Source: a virus. From it: DNA of 33,844 nt. Position numbers and translations under genes: made by a program. The DNA lies in IMG/VR virus record IMGVR_UViG_3300030451_002700, positions 7,493 through 41,336 of that record; one strand, 5' to 3'. The notes under the pieces were generated by a model. That model did not search any database. It was given only the letters and a program-made list of their open reading frames with translations, and was not told the DNA's origin. This document shows, piece by piece, positions 1-6,085 of this stretch. Each line of letters begins with the position of its first letter. The first letter of the stretch is position 1.

Positions 1-678
1 CAAAAACGTAAACTAAAACCAGACCAAATCAAACTAATGTTACACATGCAGTGGAATGATTATATGGGATGGGATATTGACCACATGACTAAAATGTATG
101 GTATTAGAGAGTATATGTATGAGAATGCTATAGGTAATCTAGATGCAAACTATGCACCAACTGAGGAAGAAATGGTAGATAAAGTATATAATCATATGGA
201 TGTATTCATATTACCTACAGCTGGTGAAGGATTTGGTATACCAACTATTGAAGCTATGTCTTGTGGTGTACCAGTTGCAGTAACAAATTACACTAGTTCT
301 TATGAACTTATTAAGATGAAAGACTATGCAGACCGAGACGAAGAGTGCCCTACTTTCCCGTTAGGCCAAGGAGCACAAAATGGTCGAGACTACATAGACT
401 TTGATAAAGACATGACCGACAGAGGATTCTTGTTACCATACAAGGATATGTGGTGGGACACTCCAAAGAGGGCAGCACCACAAAGGGCTATAGCTTCTGA
501 AATAGCTATCAGTCAGATAATAGAGTTCTATTATGACAACCCAGACACAAAGCTAGAGCACGGAAAGAATGCTAGAGAACATATGAAGAAAATGTATGAT
601 TGGGATGTTATAGGACAGAAATGGATAGACTGGATTCATATGGTAGAATCCGAAACAAAAGGAAAGAAAAAGAAATGA
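1..678 (+). CDS. Glycosyltransferase, GT4-like, C-terminal part (5' truncated by window)
   Basis: The frame is open from base 1 with no stop upstream, so the N-terminal acceptor domain lies outside the window. The visible 225 codons hold the nucleotide-sugar binding half of a GT-B enzyme. The E-x7-E signature EGFGIPTIE, whose two glutamates are encoded at 226-228 and 250-252, is followed by AMSCGVPV, the usual GT4 donor-site region. A helical C-terminal tail follows (ExxxxKxMYDWDVIGQKW), as in GT4 proteins. The family transfers a sugar from an activated donor to an acceptor; neither substrate can be told here. Viral copies usually modify DNA, virion proteins or host surface glycans. The stop overlaps the next start as ATGA, so the two are translationally coupled. 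Family confidence is high, role unknown. Confidence 0.85.
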   Translation, partial: QKRKLKPDQIKLMLHMQWNDYMGWDIDHMTKMYGIREYMYENAIGNLDANYAPTEEEMVDKVYNHMDVFILPTAGEGFGIPTIEAMSCGVPVAVTNYTSSYELIKMKDYADRDEECPTFPLGQGAQNGRDYIDFDKDMTDRGFLLPYKDMWWDTPKRAAPQRAIASEIAISQIIEFYYDNPDTKLEHGKNAREHMKKMYDWDVIGQKWIDWIHMVESETKGKKKK

Positions 679-1031
679 ATTTAGTATTCGGTATGGATGG
701 TATAATATGTACCCCATGTAAAGACTACACTGATGTGGATAGAGCAAAGCCTTTGGTCAATGTTATAGAATTTATGACTTGGTTAAAGAAGAACAACCAC
801 CATGTAACAATATGGTGTAAGAGACCTAACTCATTAGATTGGGTTATGGCAACAAAAGATTGGTTAGCAAATCACCAAGTACCATATGACAGAGTATTGT
901 TTGAAAAACCATATAACCCTGTTATGGTCAGTGAAACACCACCAAACGCTAAGTATTACAAACATGATAATGATTTGAATATTGTAGCAGGATTATTTGA
1001 GGACTGGAAAGATGGGCGAACTAAAGAATAA
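675..1031 (+). CDS. HAD-fold protein, probably catalytically inactive
   Basis: 118 residues. The start at 675 overlaps the glycosyltransferase stop (ATGA) and follows a purine-rich GGAAAGAAAAAGAA; the in-frame ATG at 600 lies deep inside the upstream gene and is less likely. The layout matches small HAD phosphatases of the capsule-biosynthesis type: a hydrophobic strand ending in an acidic loop, a DAKP-like segment (DRAKPLVNVIEFM), a second strand (HVTIWCKR), a W..TK.WL helix, and a FEKPY lysine motif. The first loop reads VFGMDGIICT where active enzymes have DxDGT, so the nucleophilic aspartate is glycine. The motif II threonine/serine position reads cysteine in TIWCKR, and the motif IV aspartates are missing near VMVSETPP. 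A binding or regulatory role next to the glycosyltransferase is more likely than phosphatase activity. Fold assignment is by eye. Confidence 0.6.
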   Translation: MNLVFGMDGIICTPCKDYTDVDRAKPLVNVIEFMTWLKKNNHHVTIWCKRPNSLDWVMATKDWLANHQVPYDRVLFEKPYNPVMVSETPPNAKYYKHDNDLNIVAGLFEDWKDGRTKE

Positions 1032-1056
1032 AAAAGGAAATACTAGGAAAGGAAAA

Positions 1057-1365
1057 ATGATAGATAATAGAAGTAGGGAACGAGAGTTCCTCGGAAGTGT
1101 AGGACCTATTGTAAAGGTCACTTGGAATGATGCAGCTAGCACATTCAAAGAGTATAGAATAAACGCAGAGAATCCATCAGAACATCTAACTGTTTGTGAA
1201 ACTATAGGTGAGATGGTAGCAAGAGATGACAAAGCTATTGTTATAATAATGCACGGCTCACAGTGTGATGGTTGTGACATTATGGCAATCCCTGCAGATT
1301 GGGCACAAAATATAGAAATACTAAAAGAATGTACTTCAGAGAGTTCGGAATCCCAGCAAGAATAG
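1057..1365 (+). CDS. Hypothetical protein, 102 aa
   Basis: I do not recognise this family. The start at 1057 is chosen because AGGAAAGGAAAA precedes it; an upstream in-frame ATG at 1012 overlaps the previous gene and would add 15 Lys/Gly-rich residues. The N-terminal half looks like a beta-rich domain (VGPIVKVTWNDAASTFKEYRI). A hydrophobic strand follows (AIVIIMHG), then a QCDGCD motif whose two cysteines could bind metal or form a disulfide. The tail is rich in Ser/Glu. The 3' end overlaps the next gene by 37 bases. Position between the HAD-like protein and the primase-like gene suggests a replication or nucleic-acid role, but nothing in the sequence proves it. Confidence 0.65.
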   Translation: MIDNRSREREFLGSVGPIVKVTWNDAASTFKEYRINAENPSEHLTVCETIGEMVARDDKAIVIIMHGSQCDGCDIMAIPADWAQNIEILKECTSESSESQQE

Positions 1366-2390
1366 CCAGATGTAGTAATGTTGAATCATTAGAAGGTTTG
1401 ATACGCCAGTATAATGGTAAGAAGAACTGTTACACTAGTGTATATGTATTTGATGATTCTAAAGACAAAGAGGGTGGTAGAACCAATTACAATACTGCTG
1501 CCCTTAATACTATATGGTTTGACTTTGATGATGAAAAGAACGTTGACAAATGTTTAAAGGATGTGAAAAAATTTATACGCCGATTCTGCAAGCCACTAAA
1601 AATTACCCCAAGGATATATCTTACAGGGGGCAAGGGCTTTCAAATGAATATAGACTTCGTCATGCCAGTGGACTTACCAGAGCATATCAAGAAAGACTCG
1701 GTAAAAAATTACTTGTTACATCTGAAGAAGGAGTACAAGTTATCAACACTGGATGATATATGTATAAATAATAGTGTCTCTTGTATGAGACGTATAGTAA
1801 ACACATTACATATGAAGGGTGGTGTGTATTGTACACAGTTCTCAGTTGAGGATGTTATGAAACTCAGCATAGAAGAAATGTATGCAATAGCATTGGAGGG
1901 TAACTGTGAAATTATACCTCCAGTCAAAAGCCCTAAGGCTACTCGTAGGTTTGTAGAGTTTGTATGTGACCAGTATGATATCAAACACACTGTGTCTAAC
2001 AGTATTGATTTCTTACTAAATCAAATAGAAAATGCAGCAGGCTCAGTAAGTCTGAAGACAGACTATAGCAACGAGTATATAAAGCCCCCAAGGAAATGTG
2101 TAATGGAGCTTATAAATAGTAGTATAGACCGTGGTCACAGTAACCACGAACAGAATAACATTATAGCCACTGAGTTAGTAAATGGTGGGTATAGTGACCA
2201 AGATATTTCTTTTGTATTTAAAAGCATATATAATGAGCCAGCTGGTGACTGGGGTTGGTATAAAGACAATCCTAGGGAAGCTGGAAGGCATATAACACTC
2301 ATTAGACAGAAAGCTTTAAATAGATATTCAAAGGATAAATTAATACAAGCAGGAGTCTGCGAAGGCAATGATTGCGTGTGTAATGGATAA
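1329..2390 (+). CDS. Archaeo-eukaryotic primase (AEP) superfamily protein
   Basis: 353 residues from ATG 1329; an upstream ATG at 1299 would extend further into the preceding gene. The catalytic fold is recognisable. Motif I is FDFDDE, with D65 and D67 as expected metal ligands. The nucleotide-binding segment is TGGKGFQ at about 100-105, and the RRIVNTLHMKGGVYC segment at 154-168 matches the R-h-x-x-T-h-H-x-K-x-G-h-Y block of PriS-like primases. The C-terminal third (SSIDRGHSNHEQNN onward) looks like the helical PriCT-type extension and ends in CEGNDCVCNG, a possible metal site. Two catalytic positions look changed: motif II normally ends in His and here is Gln105, and the motif III Asp aligns with Ser149. 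The protein would prime viral DNA replication if active. The family points towards archaeal viruses, though plasmid and phage PrimPols also exist. Confidence 0.75.
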   Translation: MYFREFGIPARIARCSNVESLEGLIRQYNGKKNCYTSVYVFDDSKDKEGGRTNYNTAALNTIWFDFDDEKNVDKCLKDVKKFIRRFCKPLKITPRIYLTGGKGFQMNIDFVMPVDLPEHIKKDSVKNYLLHLKKEYKLSTLDDICINNSVSCMRRIVNTLHMKGGVYCTQFSVEDVMKLSIEEMYAIALEGNCEIIPPVKSPKATRRFVEFVCDQYDIKHTVSNSIDFLLNQIENAAGSVSLKTDYSNEYIKPPRKCVMELINSSIDRGHSNHEQNNIIATELVNGGYSDQDISFVFKSIYNEPAGDWGWYKDNPREAGRHITLIRQKALNRYSKDKLIQAGVCEGNDCVCNG

Positions 2391-2401
2391 GTCGTGATAA
2401 T

Positions 2402-2758
2402 ATGGCAAATATGAAAAGAGTAGAAAAAAGACTAGAAAATGTCGAGAACTGGTTGAAACAGTTCGAACAAAGTGCAGGTCCAAAACAAACCATGGATAAC
2501 ATGAACTGGTTAGTTGGACAGAGCAGAATGCTTGGTGACAGATTACAGCAAGCAGAAGCAGCAATCAATCAATTGAATGCAGCACTAGAAAGAAACAGCG
2601 AAATTGTTCAAACATTTATGGATGAGCAAGACTGTGTGATGGAATGGCAAGGATACCTAGCTAAGCTAGAAGCTGAAGCAAAGGAGGATGAAGATGCCGT
2701 TCAAGAGTCAAGCACAGAGGAAGTACCTGTACAAGAACAAACCGAAGATAGCTCGTAA
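2402..2758 (+). CDS. Coiled-coil protein of unknown function, 118 aa
   Basis: Heptad-like spacing of hydrophobic residues runs through most of the protein (RVEKRLENVENWLKQFEQ, then LGDRLQQAEAAINQLNAALE), so a long helical coiled coil is likely. The last 35 residues are acidic and probably disordered (EAKEDEDAVQESSTEEVPVQ). It starts 11 bases after the primase stop, with no strong ribosome binding site. Its 3' end contains the start of an overlapping small gene in another frame (2694-2837). It could act as an oligomeric adaptor. I recognise no family. Confidence 0.65.
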   Translation: MANMKRVEKRLENVENWLKQFEQSAGPKQTMDNMNWLVGQSRMLGDRLQQAEAAINQLNAALERNSEIVQTFMDEQDCVMEWQGYLAKLEAEAKEDEDAVQESSTEEVPVQEQTEDSS

Positions 2759-2837
2759 GTTTGAGAAGGAAACACCAAAAGGTGCTAAACTACCCAAACG
2801 AGTCAAGAAAACGAAACGTAAAACAAAACGCAAGTAA
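2694..2837 (+). CDS. Small basic protein of the MPFKS..QRKYLY type, 47 aa
   Basis: A short gene overlapping the end of the coiled-coil gene in another frame. A perfect AAGGAGG at 2681-2687 sits 6 bases before ATG 2694, the best ribosome binding site nearby; ATG 2688 touches the site and is too close. The product begins MPFKSQAQRKYLYKNKP and continues with ETPKGAKLP, a pattern I remember from very small proteins in many phages and archaeal viruses whose role is unknown. The tail is a run of Lys/Arg (14 basic residues among the last 22), so it may bind DNA or RNA. Family recognition is from memory. Confidence 0.75.
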   Translation: MPFKSQAQRKYLYKNKPKIARKFEKETPKGAKLPKRVKKTKRKTKRK

Positions 2838-2868
2838 TATTGGCAAAGACAAAAAAAGGTGAAATATT

Positions 2869-3195
2869 ATGGCAATACTAAAAATAGAATCCAAGAACGC
2901 TAGTTCAGGATGTTATGCAGAAGTATTCGTAGCACGCTACGAAGTATATCCAAACGTAGACCCAACAGGTGTATGCGTAGGATTTAGAACTGTATGCACT
3001 CCGAATGGACTTTCAGGATATTGGGACACTGTTGTCCCTAACGCAGATATACCATCAGGCTCTACCCCAACAGAGGTAGCAGCTTTAGGATGGGCCAACC
3101 TATCAGGAACAATTGTTCCATGGGCTGAGACAGAGATGAATAAATCAACAATCATCGGCGACGAGTTCGCTAAAATAGTTGAAGAAGGAGCATAA
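2869..3195 (+). CDS. Hypothetical protein, 108 aa
   Basis: The start is supported by AAAGGTGAAA about 8 bases upstream. The sequence looks beta-rich and globular: MAILKIESKNASSGCYAEVFVARYEV has alternating hydrophobics and could be a small sandwich or barrel. A proline/glycine-rich middle (DIPSGSTPTEV) and a helical C-terminus (STIIGDEFAKIVEEGA) follow. Four cysteines lie in the first half (G-C-Y, V-C-V, V-C-T) but form no obvious finger. No signal peptide or membrane segment is seen. It begins a run of tightly packed small genes ahead of the reductase. I do not recognise a family. Confidence 0.65.
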   Translation: MAILKIESKNASSGCYAEVFVARYEVYPNVDPTGVCVGFRTVCTPNGLSGYWDTVVPNADIPSGSTPTEVAALGWANLSGTIVPWAETEMNKSTIIGDEFAKIVEEGA

Positions 3196-3197
3196 AT

Positions 3198-3251
3198 ATG
3201 TGTTGTAAAGAAGGATGCGAATGCACAGCTGATTGTTGTACAGAGGAATAA
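3198..3251 (+). CDS. Cysteine-rich 17-residue microprotein
   Basis: A tiny frame 2 bases after the previous stop. GAAGGAG at 3184-3190 ends 7 bases before ATG 3198, an ideal ribosome binding site that otherwise has no use, since the next gene has its own AGAGGA. The predicted product MCCKEGCECTADCCTEE has six cysteines in the order C-C-x3-C-x-C-x3-C-C, with acidic residues between. The pattern resembles metallothionein-like metal chelation, or a peptide that is oxidised in the virion. No family is known to me. Translation is inferred only from the ribosome binding site and gene packing. Confidence 0.55.
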   Translation: MCCKEGCECTADCCTEE

Positions 3252-3253
3252 AC

Positions 3254-3424
3254 ATGGCTAAGAAAGTTAAAGAAGCTAAAGAAGTTGTTGAAGAACCAAA
3301 AGAAGAAGCAAAAGAAGAAGTAAAGGAAGTTGTTTCTGAATCTGGAGAATACAGAAGAGTGTTCAGAAATGGCGAGTGGATATTAAAAGACAAAGACGGC
3401 AACGTCATTGTTGGAGAAGAATAA
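3254..3424 (+). CDS. Hypothetical charged protein, 56 aa
   Basis: Starts 2 bases after the microprotein, with AGAGGAATAAAC before the ATG. The first 30 residues are an almost pure Lys/Glu/Val helix (MAKKVKEAKEVVEEPKEEAK), the rest a short beta hairpin-like segment (EYRRVFRNGEWILKDKDGNV). The second half resembles small virus proteins with a WxxKDxxGN turn; the function is unknown. Its start region is nearly identical at DNA level to that of the following gene (22 of 24 bases), which suggests local duplication. Confidence 0.65.
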   Translation: MAKKVKEAKEVVEEPKEEAKEEVKEVVSESGEYRRVFRNGEWILKDKDGNVIVGEE

Positions 3425-3426
3425 AC

Positions 3427-3609
3427 ATGGCCAAGAAAGCAGCAGCTAAAAAGACTGAGTCTAAGAAAGTAGCAGCACCAGCTAAAAAGATGGTTAAAGT
3501 AATGCGCTTTAACGTCAAAGATGGTGAAAGATATCCAATGGAAGTTGAGGAGTCAGAAGTATTGACTCACATCAACGGTGATGTTGGGTTAAAAGATATA
3601 ATCCTATAA
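3427..3609 (+). CDS. Hypothetical basic protein, 60 aa
   Basis: Starts 2 bases after the previous stop, with GGAGAAGAATAAAC upstream. The N-terminus is Lys/Ala-rich (MAKKAAAKKTESKKVAAPAKK) and probably disordered or nucleic-acid binding. The rest forms a compact segment (VKVMRFNVKDGERYPMEVEE). The stop TAA shares its last base with the next ATG (TAATG), indicating coupled translation. No family recognised. Confidence 0.65.
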   Translation: MAKKAAAKKTESKKVAAPAKKMVKVMRFNVKDGERYPMEVEESEVLTHINGDVGLKDIIL

Positions 3610-3698
3610 TGGGGTTATTAACGACGCGCAATGCCTGCAAGTGCAAACCAGATGACGTTTGCAAGTGTGGGCACCGTGTCATCATAGATTATAAATAA
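3609..3698 (+). CDS. Cysteine/histidine-rich 29-residue microprotein
   Basis: A short frame joined to the previous gene by TAATG. The product has Cys10, Cys12, Cys18, Cys20 and His22 (CKCKPDDVCKCGH), two C-K-C knuckles separated by an aspartate turn. This looks like a minimal zinc-binding knuckle or another metal chelator. There is no strong ribosome binding site of its own, so expression would depend on reinitiation after the 60-residue gene. It is the second Cys-rich microprotein within 500 bases, which raises confidence that both are real. Confidence 0.5.
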   Translation: MGLLTTRNACKCKPDDVCKCGHRVIIDYK

Positions 3699-3712
3699 TT
3701 TTTTAAATTTAG

Positions 3713-3727
3713 AAAAAGCTTTTTATA
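3713..3727 (+). promoter_or_regulatory. Probable archaeal-type BRE/TATA element before the reductase
   Basis: The sequence AAAAAGCTTTTTATA lies in the 70-base gap before the reductase. It matches 13 of 15 bases of CAAAAGCTTTATATA, found on the other strand in the gap before the tail unit (19843-19857). Archaeal promoters have a purine-rich BRE followed by an A/T box about 25 bases before the transcript start, which would fall near 3750 here and leave a short leader containing AAAGGAG. The element also contains a 12-base palindrome. A bacterial -10-like TATAAT at 3739-3744 is an alternative. Confidence 0.45.
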
Positions 3728-3768
3728 GTAGCATAAACTATAATAATGAACCGCAAAGGAGTGGTATA

Positions 3769-5634
3769 ATGTTTAAGAACGAAGTAGCAGAATTTATATA
3801 TAAAAGAACGTATTCACGTTGGCTAGAAGAAGAGGGCAGACGAGAGGACTGGCCAGAAACAATAGAAAGATTTATTGGTTTTTTAATTTCAAAAAGACCA
3901 GATATTCCAGATAAAACAATAAGTAAAATAAGAAAGTACATGACAGAATTTGCAGTTATGCCATCAATGAGATTCCTTTGGGCTGCTGGCCCTGCTGCTG
4001 ACTTTGACAACACCTGCATTTACAACTGTGCTTTCGGTAAGATTAACGCCGTCGAAGCTTTCGCCGAATGTCTATACATACTGATGTGTGGAACGGGGTA
4101 TGGCTTTTCAGTGGAACAAGAAGAAGTAGAGAAATTACCTGAAGTGCCTGAAATAAAAAGCGGTCAAGCATTAGCCAAAGTAGTTATAGATGACTCTAAG
4201 GCTGGCTGGGCTGATTCAGTAAAGACATTGATGGGAAGTCTTTATGACGGCCAAAACCTTTATTTCGATTACTCAGAGATTAGACCTGAAGGAGCTCGCC
4301 TCAACACAATGGGTGGTAGAGCCTCAGGTCCACAACCTCTAGTAAAGTTGCATGATTTCATACGTGAAACTATGCACAACGCACAAGGTCGAAAGCTCAC
4401 AACACTTGAAGCTCACGATATATGTAATCAAATTGCAGAAATAGTGGTTGTGGGTGGAGTCAGGCGCAGCTCACAAATCTCATTGAGTGACCTTGATGAC
4501 AATGATATGCGTCACGCAAAAGAGTGGCCTTTCCCTATAAAAAGAGCTATGGCAAATAACAGTGCTGTGTTCAGGGAAAAGCCCTCAGCTGCAGACTTCT
4601 TAGTTGAGTGGGGTGCCCTAGCTAAATCAGGAACAGGAGAGCGTGGTATATTTAATTTAGAAGCTGCGCAAAACAGGGCACCAGCTAGACGTTACGCTCC
4701 TAAGATACAAGGCACTAATCCTTGTGGAGAAATAATGTTACGGGACATGGAGTTTTGTAACCTTTCGGAAGTAGTTATAAGAGCCGATGATGACCTAGAT
4801 ACGTTGTTGGACAAAGTGGAGACAGCTACATGGCTTGGTGTAATACAAGCAACCTTTACAGACTTCCCATACCTAAGAAAAGAGTGGAAAAAGAACTGTG
4901 ATGTAGAACGTCTACTAGGCGTTAGTTTGACAGGACAAATGGATAACCCCTCTATTCTTACTTCGGAGTGCTTAAAAGCGCTTAAATCGCGTGTTTTACG
5001 CATATCTCGTAAAGCAGCAGATATATTGGACATAAATGTACCAGTTGCTACTACTTGTGTTAAGCCATCAGGAACTGTCAGCCAACTAGTGGACTCAGCA
5101 TCAGGTGTTCATCCCAGATACTCTCAATACTACATCCGTCGTTACAGAATATCCTCCCGTGACCCATTGTTTCAAATGATGAAAGATGCAGGTATCAAGG
5201 CTACACCAGAGGTGGGACAGGATGAAGCCACTGCAACTACATGGGTACTAGAGTTTCCAGTCAAATCACCAGATGGTTGTATAACACGTAAGGATGTCTC
5301 AGCTCTTGACCAACTAAGTCACTATAAAAACTTACAACATAACTGGTGTGAACATAATGCTAGTATGACTGTGTATGTTAGAGATGACGAATGGTTCGAA
5401 GTAGGCAACTGGGTGTATAAAAACTGGGATATTATCAATGGTGTATCCTTCTTGCCGTATGATGGTGGTAAGTATAAACTAGCTCCATACGAAGAAATAG
5501 ACGTGCATACCTACGAAAGGCTTATAAAGGGTCTCCCCGTAATAGATTATACACAATTGTCACAATATGAGATGACAGACCATACCCAAGGTAAGGCTGA
5601 ATATGCTTGTGTTGGCGACAAATGTGAAATATAA
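3769..5634 (+). CDS. nrdJ: Adenosylcobalamin-dependent (class II) ribonucleotide reductase, RTPR/NrdJ type
   Basis: Reduces ribonucleotides to deoxyribonucleotides for viral DNA synthesis, using adenosylcobalamin to make the thiyl radical. The sequence follows the monomeric RTPR subgroup (Lactobacillus leichmannii type). It has YNCAF with Cys87, MCGTGYGFSVEQ, the FDYSEIRPEGARL segment, GGVRRSSQISL, and NPCGEI with Cys319 (radical cysteine) and Glu321. EFCNLSE supplies Cys330, spaced 11 residues from Cys319 as in the known enzyme, and ATTCVKPSGTVSQL follows later. It ends in CVGDKCEI, the C-x4-C shuttle pair (Cys614, Cys619). All expected catalytic residues are present. At 621 residues it is shorter than the roughly 740-residue bacterial protein. 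AAAGGAG precedes the start. The substrate level (di- or triphosphate) is taken from the family. Confidence 0.95.
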   Translation: MFKNEVAEFIYKRTYSRWLEEEGRREDWPETIERFIGFLISKRPDIPDKTISKIRKYMTEFAVMPSMRFLWAAGPAADFDNTCIYNCAFGKINAVEAFAECLYILMCGTGYGFSVEQEEVEKLPEVPEIKSGQALAKVVIDDSKAGWADSVKTLMGSLYDGQNLYFDYSEIRPEGARLNTMGGRASGPQPLVKLHDFIRETMHNAQGRKLTTLEAHDICNQIAEIVVVGGVRRSSQISLSDLDDNDMRHAKEWPFPIKRAMANNSAVFREKPSAADFLVEWGALAKSGTGERGIFNLEAAQNRAPARRYAPKIQGTNPCGEIMLRDMEFCNLSEVVIRADDDLDTLLDKVETATWLGVIQATFTDFPYLRKEWKKNCDVERLLGVSLTGQMDNPSILTSECLKALKSRVLRISRKAADILDINVPVATTCVKPSGTVSQLVDSASGVHPRYSQYYIRRYRISSRDPLFQMMKDAGIKATPEVGQDEATATTWVLEFPVKSPDGCITRKDVSALDQLSHYKNLQHNWCEHNASMTVYVRDDEWFEVGNWVYKNWDIINGVSFLPYDGGKYKLAPYEEIDVHTYERLIKGLPVIDYTQLSQYEMTDHTQGKAEYACVGDKCEI

Positions 5635-5643
5635 GGAGAATAA

Positions 5644-5817
5644 ATGGCAAATTACGATGTAGATACTCACACTGAATCATTCGCAACTTTGGCACTTTGT
5701 ACTGCTGGTCTAAACACCAAGTTAGAAACTATTGTTAACACAAAAACAATTAGACATGTACAGATATTAAAAAATGGTGTAGAGTACGCGTATATATTGA
5801 CAGTGGATGCAGCTTAA
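5644..5817 (+). CDS. Hypothetical protein, 57 aa
   Basis: A small gene 9 bases after the reductase stop. AAGGAG sits 6 bases before ATG 5644, a strong ribosome binding site. The product begins MANYDVDTHTESFATLALC and ends in a strand-like KNGVEYAYILTVDAA. No membrane segment or motif is seen and I do not recognise it. Its spacing puts it in the same transcript as the reductase, but a functional link is not shown. Confidence 0.65.
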   Translation: MANYDVDTHTESFATLALCTAGLNTKLETIVNTKTIRHVQILKNGVEYAYILTVDAA

Positions 5818-5819
5818 AT

Positions 5820-6077
5820 ATGGAGTTCGATAAGGATATCACCGGTTATGGACGCAAAATGGGACTCACTGCAGGCATGACAGCAGATGGAAAAATAGAC
5901 AATGTAGTGAAACTTGGTTCTGGAGAATATGATGGAATGCAACCAGCAGGCACAATTTCTATGCGAACTATAAATCCCGGCCATACTGAATCTTCTGGTG
6001 GTGGAGCAAACAGAGGAGACTTTGCTCCTACAGATGGTAGAGATGACGGCGTAACCGGAAACGTAAGAGGTAAATAA
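5820..6077 (+). CDS. Hypothetical glycine-rich protein, 85 aa
   Basis: Starts 2 bases after the preceding stop, with only a weak purine stretch upstream, so coupled translation is likely. The product is rich in Gly, Asp and Thr and looks flexible (GYGRKMGLTAGMTADGKIDN, then SSGGGANRGDFAPTDGRDDG). It has no hydrophobic core segment. It is the last plus-strand gene; the stop lies 8 bases from the stop of the convergent tail hub gene. No family recognised. Confidence 0.6.
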   Translation: MEFDKDITGYGRKMGLTAGMTADGKIDNVVKLGSGEYDGMQPAGTISMRTINPGHTESSGGGANRGDFAPTDGRDDGVTGNVRGK

Positions 6078-6085
6078 ATATTAAC

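Noticed and set aside
600-675. Upstream ATG 600 for the HAD-like gene
   Set aside because: Extra residues are not HAD-like and overlap the glycosyltransferase; ATG 675 is coupled to its stop.
3739-3744. Bacterial -10 box TATAAT before the reductase
   Set aside because: No -35-like hexamer at 16-18 bases; such a string is common in this AT-rich sequence. Kept only as an alternative to the archaeal element.
3699-3768. tRNA or other RNA gene in the gap before the reductase
   Set aside because: Only 70 AT-rich bases with no cloverleaf; explained by promoter and ribosome binding site.
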